From NCBI GenBank assembly GCA_944990035.1, contig CALYLX010000096.1:248001-312000 (forward strand): a stretch of 64,000 nt of DNA. The letters run 5' to 3'. Shown piece by piece: positions 11,879 to 24,198 of the stretch (position 1 is the first letter of the stretch; each line of letters opens with the position of its first letter). Origin of the DNA: Clitopilus passeckerianus (taxonomy: Eukaryota; Basidiomycota; Agaricomycetes; Agaricales; Entolomataceae). Made by a program: the position numbers and the translations under genes. Under the pieces are notes generated by a model. That model was not told where the DNA came from. It did not search any database and was given only the letters and a program-made list of their open reading frames with translations.

Positions 11879-12836
11879 TCATTTGTCTCCTATTTCATAG
11901 AAATCCGCATATTCTCGTTCCATGGCCACCAGGTCCTCGCCGGAAACAGATTCGATCTGTTGTTCAATCAACTCGTCCAGTTCTTGTTGATTGAAGTATG
12001 GCCTTCTCCATACTATGGCGGAGCTATTGGTGTTGGCAACCTTTAAGCGTTCAGTGGGATCGCCCAACGTCCTCCACCGAGCTTCTCTCAGCTGACATAG
12101 TTGAATTGCATCCTCGTATCCAAGATCCATTGATTCCTGTATAGACAAGGGATCCCGACGCTGCAGGAGGTCGCGGTAGCCATTGCGCAGCCATTGAGGT
12201 ACCCGATGCTCTCTACCCGCCAATATCTGTCCAACTGGATAGTTTTGCCATTCGTCCTTGAGCTCTCTTACGAGCTCAGCGTATAGCCCTTGGAACATCC
12301 ATCTTCGTGCAAGTTTCATCACAGCAAGGATACACGTTGCATCTCGGGCCTCCTTTGATTGCTCATGCTTCCCGTCGGCCGGAGTGCTGGGAGAGGGGAT
12401 GATGTCTGTAATGTCAGTGTGAGGGCTCTCAATCGAATGAGGAATCTTATGTTCGTTTCTGTCAGCTGCCATGAGCGAGGGTCAAGATTCTGTAGCAGAA
12501 AACTCCGTACTCAGCGTACATATATTCAAGCATCCTCTCAAAGTCAGCAGCCTTGACATCTTCCAGAACTATGGGGTTATCGTCGCCTACTGCTGTCATC
12601 TGCCGACGATGGAGGAAGGCTAAACATATCCCGAAATATGGCAGAATTTTTAACGAAGTAGGCCTTTGACACCTTGAACAGTGTATCTTCGACCTAACAG
12701 ACAAATCGGATAGGTATCAACAACCAGGCCTCATCTACGTCAAGTAAAAGTGTATAGGCACCTGGAAGATGACGGTGTCTATGTAGAACTTCTTGGAGCG
12801 TTTGCTGCCAGTGGGAGCGGCTCCCTTGCTATTCAT
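11879..12836 (-). pseudogene. BTB/POZ gene with a frameshift in exon 2 (BTB-2)
   Basis: Exon 1 from 12836 encodes MNSKGAAPTGSKRSKKFYID then TVIFQ. Exon 2 starts at 12693 (VEDTLFKVSKAYFVKNSAIF, RDMFSLP). At about 12585-12600 the frame must slip by one to continue as DDNPIVLEDVKAADFERMLE YMYAE: the distance from the exon-2 start to the DDNP codon is 109 nt, not a multiple of three. No intron can bridge these adjacent conserved blocks. Exon 3 is clean: RRWMFQGLYAELVREL, GREHRVPQWLRNGYRDLLQR, and the C-terminal EREYADFYEIGDK. The single lesion and otherwise good conservation indicate recent inactivation, an allelic variant or a sequencing error. Confidence 0.75.
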
Positions 12837-13212
12837 CGGATACAGCTGGTGTGAAATAAAGATGTGGAGATAAACCTCCAGTGTGACATCGTTACTCTTG
12901 TTGCTTGAAATTGAAGATGGGCGTCAGACTCAAAAGATTACCCAATGGCTCCAAACTATTCAAGAAAGTTACCGACCCCTTCTAGGAAGTTAGGCTCAGT
13001 TCTAGCAGAAGTAGGAGTCTGGACGGATTCAGTGCCTGTATTATTTGCCTTATAAATGGGAGGCAGTTGGGCGTGCACTGGGTAGGAGCCCGAATGCGAA
13101 CTAGCCCGAATAACTGCATTATCTGTCCAGTTTGGGAGCTCCGTTGCGCACTGAACTAACCGGTAATTCGCACTCTTAGACGTTTATTACGGAAAACCGG
13201 GCTCTGCATCAG
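12837..13212. other. Intergenic region
   Basis: Lies between tandem minus-strand BTB loci; it must contain the BTB-2 promoter and the BTB-3 terminator. No frame, repeat or RNA gene recognised. Confidence 0.4.
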
Positions 13213-14082
13213 TTAGTCACAGGATTCGTTGTAAAAACTATCATAATCTTGCGTTGTAGAAAGCAAATCCTCGCGAAATAATGAATTGACCTGCATGTTC
13301 ACTACGGTTTCCCGCTCTGTCTCAAACCAAGTGTCATTTGCGAGTCGGCCCCCTCTCCCTTGCACATACTGGATCCGCTTTCTCAGAACCTCTTCTCGTA
13401 TATGAAAGAGACGGATTGAATCGTCCCAGCCAAGTCTCATTGCCTCCTCCTTCGAAAGCGAGTCAGTTCGTTTCACGAGATCGCAGAACCCAGTGCGAAG
13501 CCATTCGGGTATTTTATGCTCTTTACCCATCTCGATTCTCCGAACCGGTTCAACGGAATATCCGGTGATCCTTTCGACGAGCATGTGGTGTAACCCTGGC
13601 AGTATCCATTTCCGGCAAAGGGGGAGCAGGGCGGCATCGTTTTCTGCGTCATTGTCATAAGAATGCTTAGTGTCAAAGCTCCATGCCAGTGCAGCCACAA
13701 CAGAATTCAACACTTTTGGAGAGTCATGGACTTGCCTGTATTTCTGATTCAATGGGTTATCGCCGCAGGTTGAGCTGACGACTTACTCGGGATACATGTA
13801 GCTAAGAAGCCGCTCAAAGTCGGTACTCCTTACACTTGCGAGGAAAAGTGGATTGTCGTCACTTGAGCCCTCCTTTCCTTCGCCGTTAATGGGTAGGGAA
13901 AACATATCTCGGAAAATGGCAGAATTTTTGACAAAGTATGCTTTCGGTACTTGATAAAGGGTATCCTCAACCTATTAAGGAAGTCAACCCTTACTGGAAC
14001 GCTGCAGAGAGTGGGCAAGTGATACCCTGAAGACGATGTTTTCCATGTAGAAGTTATGACTTCGTTTGTAGGGTGTGGCCAT
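13213..14082 (-). CDS. BTB/POZ domain protein (BTB-3)
   Basis: Three exons: 14082-14026, 13971-13787 and 13735-13213, giving 254 residues in one clean frame. Exon 1 is MATPYKRSHNFYMENIVFR. Exon 2 (185 nt, the same length as in BTB-4) is the BTB core: VEDTLYQVPKAYFVKNSAIF, RDMFSLP, SSDDNPLFLASV, FERLLSYMYPE. Exon 3 has CRKWILPGLHHMLVERI, GKEHKIPEWLRTGFCDLVKR, SLSKEEAMRLGWDDSIRLF, IREEVLRKRI and the tail TTQDYDSFYNESCD. It is the best intact reference for the family in this window. Likely an adaptor or scaffold protein; a role in CUL3 ligases is inferred from the BTB fold only. Confidence 0.85.
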
Positions 14083-14997
14083 GACGATTTCAAGAGAGGC
14101 CTGAGAGGTCTGAATCAAGCGCTTGAGATCAACTGTCCACTAATATAGGTATTGTGGTTCGATTCTTCCTGTCATCGATGCTGACATCCTTGGGGCGCCT
14201 ATATACCGCTGCGCTGACGCTAATGTTGGGTCCGTTGTGTCCGCCATTGTGCTCGAACGCAAGGCATCCAAGTGCGCACACCATATGACTTGCTGGGAAA
14301 CACGTTGCAAAGTGTGCCCACAGAGCGCTATTTGACACCTATATCGAGTCGCCAGCTATGACAGAAGATGTGATTCGGTTCCAGCATCATAGTGGACGGA
14401 AACGTCCGATGATATGAATAACTAGCAGATGGGTCATCGGACCAGACAAAGAGAACATCCCAGAGCTTCTTAAATGGAGGAGGTTCTGAAATTTGGCACG
14501 TTCAGGATGGGATCAAGGTGCAGCCTCAGGAGTTCCGGCGGGTGCAGTTGCATCACGGCCGGCATGAGCTCGCATCAGGGAATGGCACTCCAAATGGTAC
14601 GACGGGGATCAAAGATACTGTCCCCTCCAAAACCGCAGCACAGTGACGCGGTGTACACAGAGCGTTTAACGAGCAGCCCACTGTAGTGTAGTTACTGAAC
14701 GACCAGCGGCGGGCGGTTATCGGACCGAGGTTGAATCCAAGCTAGATTACAGTGAAAAAACGCTCTTTCATCGATAATTTTTGAGAGATGGAATGATAAG
14801 ACAAACAGAGTAACAGCATCCGTTCAGAATGACGACCCTTGTGAAAAACCTGGAGTTGCAAACGGCACGTTGAAGTGTCGCAAAAAGGGAGAACATAAGG
14901 GACACAGCCACATGCTCACGTAAATCACAGTACGAGATGGTTTCCGGGTTGCAATTTCTCCTTCCCTCCACCATCTCCCCCTCCGCACCCTTCAGAA
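14083..14997. other. Intergenic region
   Basis: About 0.9 kb between the divergent BTB-3 and PIP5K genes. Short frames at 14129-14338 (minus) and 14474-14686 (plus) have no support. The 60 bp before 14998 are CT-rich, fitting a fungal core promoter for the kinase gene. Nothing else recognised. Confidence 0.45.
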
Positions 14998-17400
14998 ATG
15001 TCGGGCGTCGCGGTTCTCTCGCCGCCTCTTCGACGGTCACCGTCGCCGGTAGCGCTCTCGCCAACGCCAGGGGATATGCGCAGGTTGTCAGCTCAGAGTG
15101 CAGTTTCATCGTCAGCCGCATCCTTTCAGACCGCACCGTTGACGGCGACGTCGTCTACTCATACCATCACGAGCCCCGGAATCAAGGAAAACTCAATACC
15201 TGCCCCACTTGACATCTCACAGATACCATCCCAGGAAGTGCGCATTGTGACGGTGACGGAGGACACTATCACGCTGGAAAAGAAAAGCCCGACAACGCTG
15301 AACGAGTCCTATTTCACGAGGATTATGGCTGGCCCTCTTCCACCATCGCCGCCAGCGAGTATCGAGCAAGAGCCTCGAGAACTTGTTGCAGAACCAGAGG
15401 GAGTCGAAGGGGATATGGAGGAAAATCAAGCAGATACGACTGTCACACTGGACTCACCGCCATCGAGTCCGCGCCACCCCCTGCATCGTGCCTCAACAGA
15501 CACGAAAGCCTCCGGGCGCACAATTACTGGTTCAAACGTGGCTTCGACGTCCTTCCTTCCGCCACCACCACCAATGGGTGCGCCGAAGTCCATCGGCCCC
15601 ATGACGACGGCGGAGGGCAGTCACCTTCATCCACCAGTGACTTCACGTGCACATCCAACACGTCGAAACACGACCGGTTCCGCGCCTAAAACACCTACTA
15701 CTGCAGGATTTGCATCCGGTGTAGGCGGGGCTGCTGCGGGTGCGGTGCCGACGGGGGAACTGGATACTGATATCCAGATGCACGAGGAGAACATTCGACG
15801 CGAGAGAAAGAGGGCACGTCAGATACAGGAAGCTGAGGCCCAGTTGACGAGAAGTACCAGCAAGAAGGAAAAAGAGAAGGAGAAACCAGTGGTTGGAAAT
15901 CTCATTGGGGAGGACCATGTCAATTATGTGCTGATGTACAATATGTTGACTGGTATCAGGATTGCGGTGGGTTTCCTTTACTTTTCGAGATATTTTACAG
16001 TTGGCTGATGATATTTCCGCCAATAGGTGTCTCGTTGTCAAGCCAAAATCAAGCGAGAAATAGCACCGGAAGACTTCCATGCCCGCCACAAATACTCCTT
16101 CGACATTATAGGAAACGAATTGACACCCTCTGCGAAATACGACTTCAAGTTCAAAGACTACGCGCCATGGGTTTTCCGCTACCTTCGCGAAGACCATTTC
16201 CACCTCGACCCCGCAGATTACCTGCTGTCCCTCACGGCAAAATACATCCTCTCCGAACTCGGGTCTCCTGGGAAGAGCGGCAGCTTCTTCTACTTCAGCA
16301 GAGACTACCGTTTCATCATCAAGACCATCCATCACAACGAACATAAATTCCTCCTGAAGATTCTTCCGCAGTACTACGAACACGTCAAGAACAACCCGCA
16401 TACACTCATCTCGCGGTTCTATGGACTTCATCGTGTCAAGTTACCGAGAGGCAGGAAGATCCATTTCGTCATTATGAATAATATCTTCCCGCTTCATAGG
16501 GATATTCATGAGACGTATGATCTGAAGGGCTCGACTGTGGGGAGGTTGTACCCTGAGGAAAAGGCGAAGGAGAACCCGAGGGCGACGTTGAAGGATTTGA
16601 ATTGGATCAATAGGGGGAGGGTGCTTGAGCTTGGGCCGGAGAAAAAGGCATATTTGACTGTGCAGCTGGAGAGGGACAAGGAGTTCTTGAAGAACGTTGG
16701 AGTCATGGATTATAGCTTGTTGGTGGGGATACATAACATGCAGAGGGGGAACAAGGATAATGTCAGAAGGAATACGTTGAAGATATTCTCGGTGGGTGTT
16801 CACTGCTCTTCGCGTTGTGCATGAGCTTTCTGACTGACTATATGCGCTCTTTGATTGTATTAGCCTGAACTACCACCTTCCTTGCCTCAACGTCGCCGAA
16901 CAACTGGTCATGGCCTCCAACAAAAGCCATCCAAGAAGTTAGGGTCTCCAGAAGCCGTAGCGATGCGTCGTGTCATATACCGAACCTCTGACCCGAAACG
17001 CCTCGATCCAACACAACTTCCCGACGCCACAGACCAAGAAACACATCCGGAGATAACCGCCGACCGGAAACACTTCTGGTTCTACCAGGACGAAGGCGGC
17101 CTGCGAGCGACGGACGAAAATGACGAGGGCATAGATATCATTTATTACCTTGGTGTGATTGATATCTTGACCCCGTGGACGACGTTGAAGAAGGCTGAGG
17201 GGTTGTGGAAGGGGATGAGTGCTGATAGGGTGAGGAGGTTTTTCGTTGTGTGTTTTGGGCGTATATGCTAATATTTTTGGGGGATGGTGTAGCATAAGAT
17301 AAGTCCTGTTCCGCCACCGGAGTATGCGGATAGGTTCTTTGCGTTCATGAAGGCTGTCATGCGTGGAGGGGAGGGAGGCGCGAGGTTTAAGGCGGAGTAA
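14998..17400 (+). CDS. Phosphatidylinositol-4-phosphate 5-kinase (Mss4/Its3 type)
   Basis: Makes PI(4,5)P2 at the plasma membrane; fungal orthologues control actin, cell wall integrity and cytokinesis. Four exons: 14998-15966, 16027-16791, 16864-17244, 17293-17400; 740 residues. About 300 N-terminal residues are Ser/Pro/Thr-rich and disordered. The PIPK catalytic core follows: IKREIAPEDFHARHKYSFDI, FKDYAPWVFRYLRE, GKSGSFFYFSRDYRFIIKT, FVIMNNIF, DLKGSTVGR, the MDYSLLVGIH motif at the end of exon 2, and the C-terminal YYLGVIDILTPWT with KKAEGLWK. ISPVPPPEYADRF closes the protein. All expected landmarks are present and the length is normal for fungi. The ATG chosen is the first in frame. Convergent with condensin Cnd1. 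Confidence 0.95.
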
Positions 17401-18213
17401 ATCTGCGTCTGACTATATGCGCGTTTTTGGACGTCAATCTCGTTTCTACATTCTTGGCCCACGACCACGACCATCAGTAGACCTCTTACCTCCCACTTGG
17501 ACTTGCCCACACCACCCCATGTCATAACTATATTCTTTTAATGTCTCTGCCCACACACCCTCATCGCTTTCGGATTCCACGAACCAACTTCCTCGACACT
17601 CATTTACGCTTCCAAGATATGCCCTCTCAATACTCCGTTTCTGGACATGGAGCCACCCACGCTCTTTACATCTCACCTATTTGTTCTCTTCCATCACTCA
17701 TTGACACTCATCATTGCATGACTTCGTGAACATCACGCGGCCCGCTCTTTTAATGGGCAGCACCTGGCTTGTACTATATCATCCATTTGGACCTTGCTCT
17801 CTCGCTCTCATCTTCTTGGGACACTCACACTCATTACATTATTCTTCCAATCGCTTGCCGGCTTTCTTTTTATTCATCATTCATTATTATTATTTTTCAT
17901 GGGGGTCGTTGCAGCAAGCAAGTTCAAATTCCAAATTTTCATCGTCATCTATTGTTATTTATTCACTATACTCATTACTCTATGCATTGTCATTATCGAT
18001 TATCATATCGTTCTTTGTTACTCGTTATTTTTCTCTCTTTGTCTCCGCCGAGCATGAAATTCTCTCATCCAAGTCGTTTCAATTTGGGCAGATAGGAATT
18101 ACAATACAGTAGAGAAAGAGATGAAACAAATTTCATAATTTATGGTGAACAGTAGTGTAGTGGGGCAAGAAGACAAGAACGTTAAAGTGTGCAAGAAGGT
18201 ACGGTATGGGGAT
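17401..18213. other. Convergent 3' intergenic region
   Basis: About 0.8 kb between the stop codons of PIP5K and Cnd1. It is AT- and pyrimidine-rich from 17760 to 18110 and should carry both 3' UTRs. Several overlapping frames of 85-130 codons here are built of low-complexity Leu/Ser/Tyr and look spurious. Confidence 0.5.
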
Positions 18214-21200
18214 CTAGTCATTGAGGAATTCCTCGTCGTCATCAGGGGTTGGTGGTGGGGGTGCCGCTTTGCGACCCCTGCCCGCGCGTTTCTTAGCAGC
18301 TGCTTTCTTCTTTGTGGCCCGTTTCTCCAGAGCCTGATCCTCCTCGCCTTGCTCCTTGTGCTCTGCGAGAATCCTCTCGAAGTCCTCAAGGTCATTGTCG
18401 GGCTTATCCTTGCTCTTGTTGCTCCTCGCCTACAAAGCAAACATGTCAGAGGCGTGATGGGGAATAGTAAATGATCAGACTTACCGTCTTGAGGATCTCG
18501 GAGAAGTAGTCGTAGACCTTCTTCTCGTGTAGCTTGTCTCTGTAGTGGGGCAGGCCTTCGACGAGTTTCTTGACTGATCGCTCGGATTTGTATTGGAGTA
18601 GTGAGAGGCAGAAGGCGATATCGCGCCATTGACGAGGTTCCTCGGACAGACGGAAACGTTCGCAGAGTTTTTGAACGATGCTCTCTGCTTGTTTTTCCTG
18701 GAAAGGGTGGTTAGCTTCCATACAAGTTGTTACAATATTGAGGTGTGCACCTTTTCAATGAATCGGAAGATATATTTGAGAATGTTCTGGAATGCCTCCT
18801 CGCTAACGGCATGTTCTCCAGTTGAGAGGTGACTGATAACTGTAGAAAGAAACTATTAGCAGGAGGACCAAAATATGAATCATAGTTGGCGTACCATCTG
18901 GCAAGTTGTTATAGATGGCATTCTCCTTCGTGCTTAGCTCTTCGAAGAATAGCTTAGCCAAATCCACGATCCTCGAGTCCGGGTCCTCTATGCACTTCGC
19001 CATTTCCCCGAGTTGACCTTTCACCTTGATCATGCCGTTCAAGATCAAGTGGGTCAAGACCATCAGCGTATTCTTCTTGACACCATTGTCCGGGTCCTTC
19101 AACCCTTTGTACAGCTCGTTGGTGTTCTCGTCGATAATGTTGCTGAAGGAGACAGCGACGTCGCCAAGTGCGATGACGATATTTGACCGGATGTTGGGAT
19201 CTCTGGATGTCTCAAGGATTTTAAAGAGAAGGCGGTGATGGGCTTCGCAGAAGGCAGAGCTAATGCAGAGGAACTTTGACAGGGACAAGGTTGCTGCCGC
19301 TCGCAAAGTTTTATTCTAGCCAACCATAGATTCAGCGTCCGTTTCCTGTGTAGTCAAGGTCGAAAAATGTCATACCTTGAACCTCTTTGGTGTTCCACAT
19401 ATCTGCACCAAGATCGGCCCATAAATACCCAAGAGCGAGTCTGTGGCAAGGAGTTCCGATTCTCGAACGCTGGCTATGCGTTCTCCGATCTCATCTTCAG
19501 CGTTTCCGGCAACCTGGTCCAGCTCTTCGGCGTCTTTAAATGTGTTCGGGCGGTCTTTGTTTGCAAGCTTCTCGGCTGTCAGGGGGTGTCAGTTTCTTAG
19601 CCTGAGAAAAGGGCCAAATGAACGAACCCGCGGCCTTCTCATCCTTCTGCCTCTTCAACTCCCTCTCCACAAGCTCCAGATAGACGATCTGCTTGATTGC
19701 GACATGCCCAACAACGAACAGCAGCTGGCTCAATTCAAATGCATCACCGACATCCTTTTCTCCACCTTGGCTCTGACTCGGGGTTTGGCTCGAGAACTGA
19801 GTTGAGAAGGGAGCGGTGGGGGTGAATGCAGACGCCTGCGTGCCATCTGGAAGAGGAGTAGGCGCAGGTGCATCTTCGTCCATGGCATCAGGATCCTTCT
19901 CCGCGTCCTCGCCCTCCTCAGGCGTTTGTTGAGGAGGCTGTTGTGTCGAGATGCCTTGTCCTTCCCCAATGTCGTCATCTGCTTCAGGAGCGGGTGCAGC
20001 TACCTTCGGGCTAAACGCGCGGACGGTGAGCTTCTTGATGATATCGCTGCAAAGCTCGTCTGGATGGTCGCCCAGGGCGTAGATGGTATTGATGGCCTGC
20101 TCTGCGAGGGGGAACCAGTCTTTCGACCTTGACGGCCGTTCAATGGTCAGTCGAAGTTTCTGGAAGATGAGGGAGTCCATTGGGATGCGGTGGGATTTGT
20201 CAAGGAGAGAACCTGCAAGGACGTTTGTGAATATCCATATGTCTAGGCTATGGAAGAAAAGCATACCCTTGATCTTCTTATGACTCCCAGCCAATCTCTG
20301 AAGTGCAACACACGTGTACCTCGCCAGGGTTAAATCCTGTTTCCCCAGAGCTCCAAGCCCGACCTTGAGCATCACGTCGACCTTGTCCGTCACCACGCTC
20401 CTTTTAGCGAGCGCCAACATCCCGAGGATGATGATTGCACCTCGACGTTGAGGCTTAGGAAGTGGCCGCGAGGAACCTGAGGGAAGGAGATTTCGGCTAC
20501 GAAGGCAAGAAAGCGCAAGATGCAGACGTACTGTAGACCTGCCAAAGTTTCGCGATGATGTCCTGGTGTATGTAGCCCTCTTCGTGCATGATCCTCATCA
20601 TCTCCTCCAACGAAGTAAGTTCAGCAAGAGTAGCTTCATATGTACGTCTGGATGAAGGTTGATCAGTACCTGAACCGAAACAACGAAGAATAACAGGTAA
20701 ACCCACTCAATCATGTTCTTCGCAATCCTATTAATCTGGTCCTTGGCCGTCATCTCAGGATCTCCCACAGGTTCAAAGTACAATTGCCTATAGCACTCCA
20801 GTAGACGACTCCGTATGCCTTTCACTGCTTCAGCCGTGTTAGGCTCGTCATCTCCACCTGCTTGAGCCGTTGTCTTGGCCGGAGCTGCAGCACCAGTATT
20901 GGCGGTGGAAGGATCTTTCGTCCAGATGAGGTGAAGCATTTTCTTGATTCCGACCTGTTATGAAGACATGAAGTCCTCAGTGTGGTGCCAGGGGATGCGC
21001 AGACGGGTTTACTGACCTTTGCACCGTTCACCTTAAATTCCCATCCCAACTTGAAGAACTCGATCGCCTCCAACACCTCAGGTTTATTCTTACTTCCCAG
21101 CAACTCTCCCATCTTCTCCATACAACCCTCAATCTGCCGAATGAAGTCAAGGGCCTCGACGAAATACTTTTTCTTCAGCCGCAGGTGCTGCAGCTCGTTA

Positions 21201-23153
21201 TGATCGAGGCTGTCTAGAGCAGCTTGTGTTGCAGGGATGGATGGCCGAGGTTTAGCCTTCTTTGAGGACTTCTTTTTCTTGCGAGGCCGTTGAGGGGATG
21301 AAGTAGGGTCTTGCGATTCGGCTTCTGGGTCGATATCCATAGCCACTTCATCTTCTTCATCCTCCTCGTCTTCTTCCTCTTCTCCATCAACATCCATCCC
21401 ATCCCCCTCGCCGTCTTCGCCCTCTCCCTCACCTTCCTCCTCCTCATTCTCCTCCTGCATCCCTCCCAACCCCTGCATATCATACGCCTTCTCCATCGCA
21501 TCCAACTTCTCCTTAATCACAGCATACTCCTTCTCCCACTCCTCCCTCTCCAAAAACCCTCCAAACGCCAACCCATACGGATGACTATCCAAAAGCTTAC
21601 TCAACACCATAACCGCCGCCTTCCTCACACTCGCCGCCTTATCCTCCAAACACCCCACCGCGGTCTTCGCCAGATGCAAGCGGTGTTTGGGGAACTTCTG
21701 GCGCAGGGCGAGGAGCTTGAGAGAGACGTTGAAGACTTTGGCGCGGACGTAGGAGGAGACGTCGAGGGTACGTTCGAGGAGGAGGGAGAAGTATTGTGTA
21801 AGTTGGCGTTGGAGGGCTTTGGGGTCGGTGGGGTTGGCGTTGTTTTCTTGCGATTCTTGTTGGGTGTCGCCGGGTTGTTGGCCTACGATGCCAGAGCCAT
21901 CTTGATCTAGGGAGCAGGCAAGCTCGGTGATGATGTAACCTATGACTTCGACTATGGCTACGCGCATTGGATAGGCCTGGATATAGGAAAAGCATGAGGG
22001 GAGTTACCGAGAACAGAAGATACGGAAAACGAACCTCTGAATCGAGTTGCTCTAACAGCAAACTCATGTTCAACCTCACCCTCTGTGGGCAGAGCTCCGC
22101 ATACTTGATCAAGAACTTCCCGAACGTCCTTGGACCTTTCGAATCCTGAGCACCAAACTTCTTCCCGGCAATATCTCGTAGAACTTCATCTCCAAGCTGA
22201 TAGTGGTCGAATTCTTTGACCAAGACAGACAGAAGCTCCGCGAAGGCTTCGGAAAGATGTTCGTAGAAGGTGAGGTGTTGCATGATGGTGATTTGAGCAG
22301 TCATGGAATGGGCATGGGATTTGACGGCGAGGCAGATGACTCTGTAGACTGACAACCTGATTTCGGCGTTTTTCATGTAAATTTCGGATTCGGTGATATG
22401 GTACGCTGGGCGCGTGAGGCAACTAAAAGTCATGAATTAGAAAAAATCAAAACGTAAAAGAAAGACCATGGAGAAGTAGACTTACGTCACGAAGGCTTCT
22501 CTTTCGGCCGTAATTGTCCAAAGTCTCTGCGTCTCAACCCGACTCAAGACCTTACTGAGCAGCCCAAGAACATCTGGAATGTGCTTCTCCCAGGACCACG
22601 TCTCCTTGGCACCACCTTTCTTCGCAGCGGCTTTCTTAGTTCCGCCTCTTCCTTTCCTTGCCTTTGCCTGAGTCGCAGCAGGCGCATCGTCGTCGTCTCC
22701 GCCTTTCACTTTCTCTGCAGCACTGACAAACCACTGCAGCAGAAAGGCGTACCGCTCCAAAGGCCCCTTATGTTCCATATAAGTTTGTGGGTCGCCACCT
22801 TGGACGTCGACCCGCGTGTTCTCGAGCTCTGCATAGAAGCCAGATGTTATCGAGTCAAGCATTTTGGACATGATCAGTCCTGGCACAGAGGCAGAATGTT
22901 TAAGGAGGGAGCGGTAGACATCGAAAGTGTCAGAATCCATTATGGCAGAGCTGGATTCAGCTACAGCTTCGACAGCAGCTGAAAGATCAAAAGGCAGTCA
23001 GTTCAAGCCTTTTTTGAGCCTTTCTTTTGAAAAGAACAAACCTTCCAGCAAACTAGTTGGATCCTCCTCGGTTGGGTCATGTTCATGGGCTATTGAGTAC
23101 GTATCAGGATCTGCAAGGGCTTGAAGCTCCTCCGAAAGCTCAAACGCGACCAT
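18214..23153 (-). CDS. cnd1: Condensin complex subunit 1 (Cnd1/Ycs4/CAP-D2)
   Basis: HEAT-repeat subunit of condensin I, needed for mitotic chromosome compaction and rDNA segregation. The model starts at ATG 23151-23153 (MVAFELSEELQALADPDTYS); the frame upstream of this ATG has no earlier ATG. Many short introns; about 1,400 residues, as expected. Recognisable blocks: DSDTFDVYRSLLKHSASVPG, SEIYMKNAEIRLSVYRVICL, YVRAKVFNVSLKLLALRQKF, an acidic run (Glu/Asp-rich, about 21340-21440), basic PRKKKKSSKKAKPRPS, then the highly conserved LSKFLCISSAFCEAHHRLLF, IRSNIVIALGDVAVSFSNII, GVKKNTLMVLTHLILNGMIK and LAKLFFEELSTKENAIYNNL. The C-terminus is lysine-rich and ends DDDEEFLND. I did not fix every splice site. 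An ACGCGT box lies 65 bp before the ATG. Confidence 0.93.
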
Positions 23154-23217
23154 GGCCGTCTCGTTTTGTCGCGACTGAGGCTCGCTTAGGCTGTTGGTGG
23201 CAGAGGAAGAAAGAGAA

Positions 23218-23278
23218 ACGCGTTGATCACGTGAAGAACGCGCATGTAACACTCGAGTGACATCGTCACGCAACGCGC
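23218..23278 (-). promoter_or_regulatory. MCB-like boxes upstream of condensin Cnd1
   Basis: ACGCGT at 23218-23223 and two ACGCGC variants at 23238-23243 and 23273-23278 lie 65-125 bp upstream of the Cnd1 ATG. MCB boxes bind MBF in yeasts and drive cell-cycle-timed genes. This matches the boxes before the polo kinase, but a single six-base palindrome is expected every 4 kb by chance, so support is weak. Confidence 0.3.
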
Positions 23279-23734
23279 TTTTCTCCTTTCGTCCGCCATG
23301 CTGTTTTTGCGCTCTGTGCTAGTTGCAAGAAACATCTTATGAACTACCTCGTTGAAGTAGGGCTGTACGGGGCTGGTTTGAGAACTCTCGGATACTTCAT
23401 ACGTGCTGGTGCTGGGATGGAGACTGACGGTTGCAAGGCTTTTACGATCTCAGGCATTCCATGTTTGCGTTGTTGAGGCTCCTGCCTCGTGAAAAGTGAA
23501 GTGTCGCTTCAGTCTAACAGCATGTTTCAAGGGTTTCGAAAGTCTAGCTCGCCCGTGATACCTGGTGTTCTCGCATGTCCTTCATTTGTGATTCATACGA
23601 CGATTCACCTGGCTGACGTTCCACGCAATTCGCTTACTCGTCTGCATGTTCATAGCGAGGCTCCCATGTTTGAAGTATCTCCTTGCTAGACACCAAACGC
23701 ACGTTCACCTGTTCCCAAGCTCTGGAGTCGCTGA

Positions 23735-23740
23735 TATAAA
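23735..23740 (+). promoter_or_regulatory. TATA box of the knottin-like peptide gene
   Basis: TATAAA, 50 bp before the ATG at 23790. The distance and the short CT/CA-rich leader fit a strongly inducible fungal promoter. The rest of 23279-23789 shows no gene. Confidence 0.5.
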
Positions 23741-23789
23741 CCCGTTCCCCACGCTCTTCCTCATCTGACCTACCGCTCACAACAACAAA

Positions 23790-24198
23790 ATGCTTCTCAC
23801 AGTCTCAATGTCCCTCTTCGTCGTCCTAAACTTCCTCCTCGTCGCCACCTCATCGATAGCATCCGCGATGCTCATCCCTACCTCGACGCCCTCTGCACTC
23901 TCAAACTACGGATATACAGCAAACGTAAACGAAGGTCAGATGTCTTCTATTTCCCTTCGCTTCTCAAACGCTAACACCTTACCTTATTCTCTCCAGCATC
24001 ACCCCTCCTTGACACCAACTGCGCAATAGAAGGCATGCCCTGCGGGCTTCAGGCATGCTGTGACGGGCTCATTTGCTTGGATGGCCAACTCGGAGAGGTA
24101 TGGTCGCCCGAGTCCACATGTCAAGTTACCTCGTCTGATGCATTTTATTTGTTTGGCAGTTTTGTGAACCGAGCTTCCGCCTCTCAAGGTTACAGTAA
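23790..24198 (+). CDS. Small secreted six-cysteine (knottin-like) protein
   Basis: Three exons (23790-23934, 23997-24097, 24160-24198) splice in phase to 94 residues. The N-terminus is a classic signal peptide (SLFVVLNFLLVATSSIASA). The mature part is Ser/Thr-rich, then carries all six cysteines in one C-terminal block: TNCAIEGMPCGLQACCDGLI, then CLDGQLGEFCEPS. The order C-x6-C-x4-CC-x4-C-x8-C fits the inhibitor cystine knot (knottin) fold, which needs C..C..CC..C..C. Spacings are seen; the fold is inferred. Such peptides in fungi are usually secreted effectors, inhibitors or signals; nothing here tells which. The gene lies between condensin and a BTB gene and has its own TATA box. Confidence 0.8.

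Noticed and set aside
17714..18112. Several overlapping frames of 85-130 codons
   Set aside because: Low-complexity Leu/Ser/Tyr strings from an AT- and pyrimidine-rich 3' region between convergent genes.
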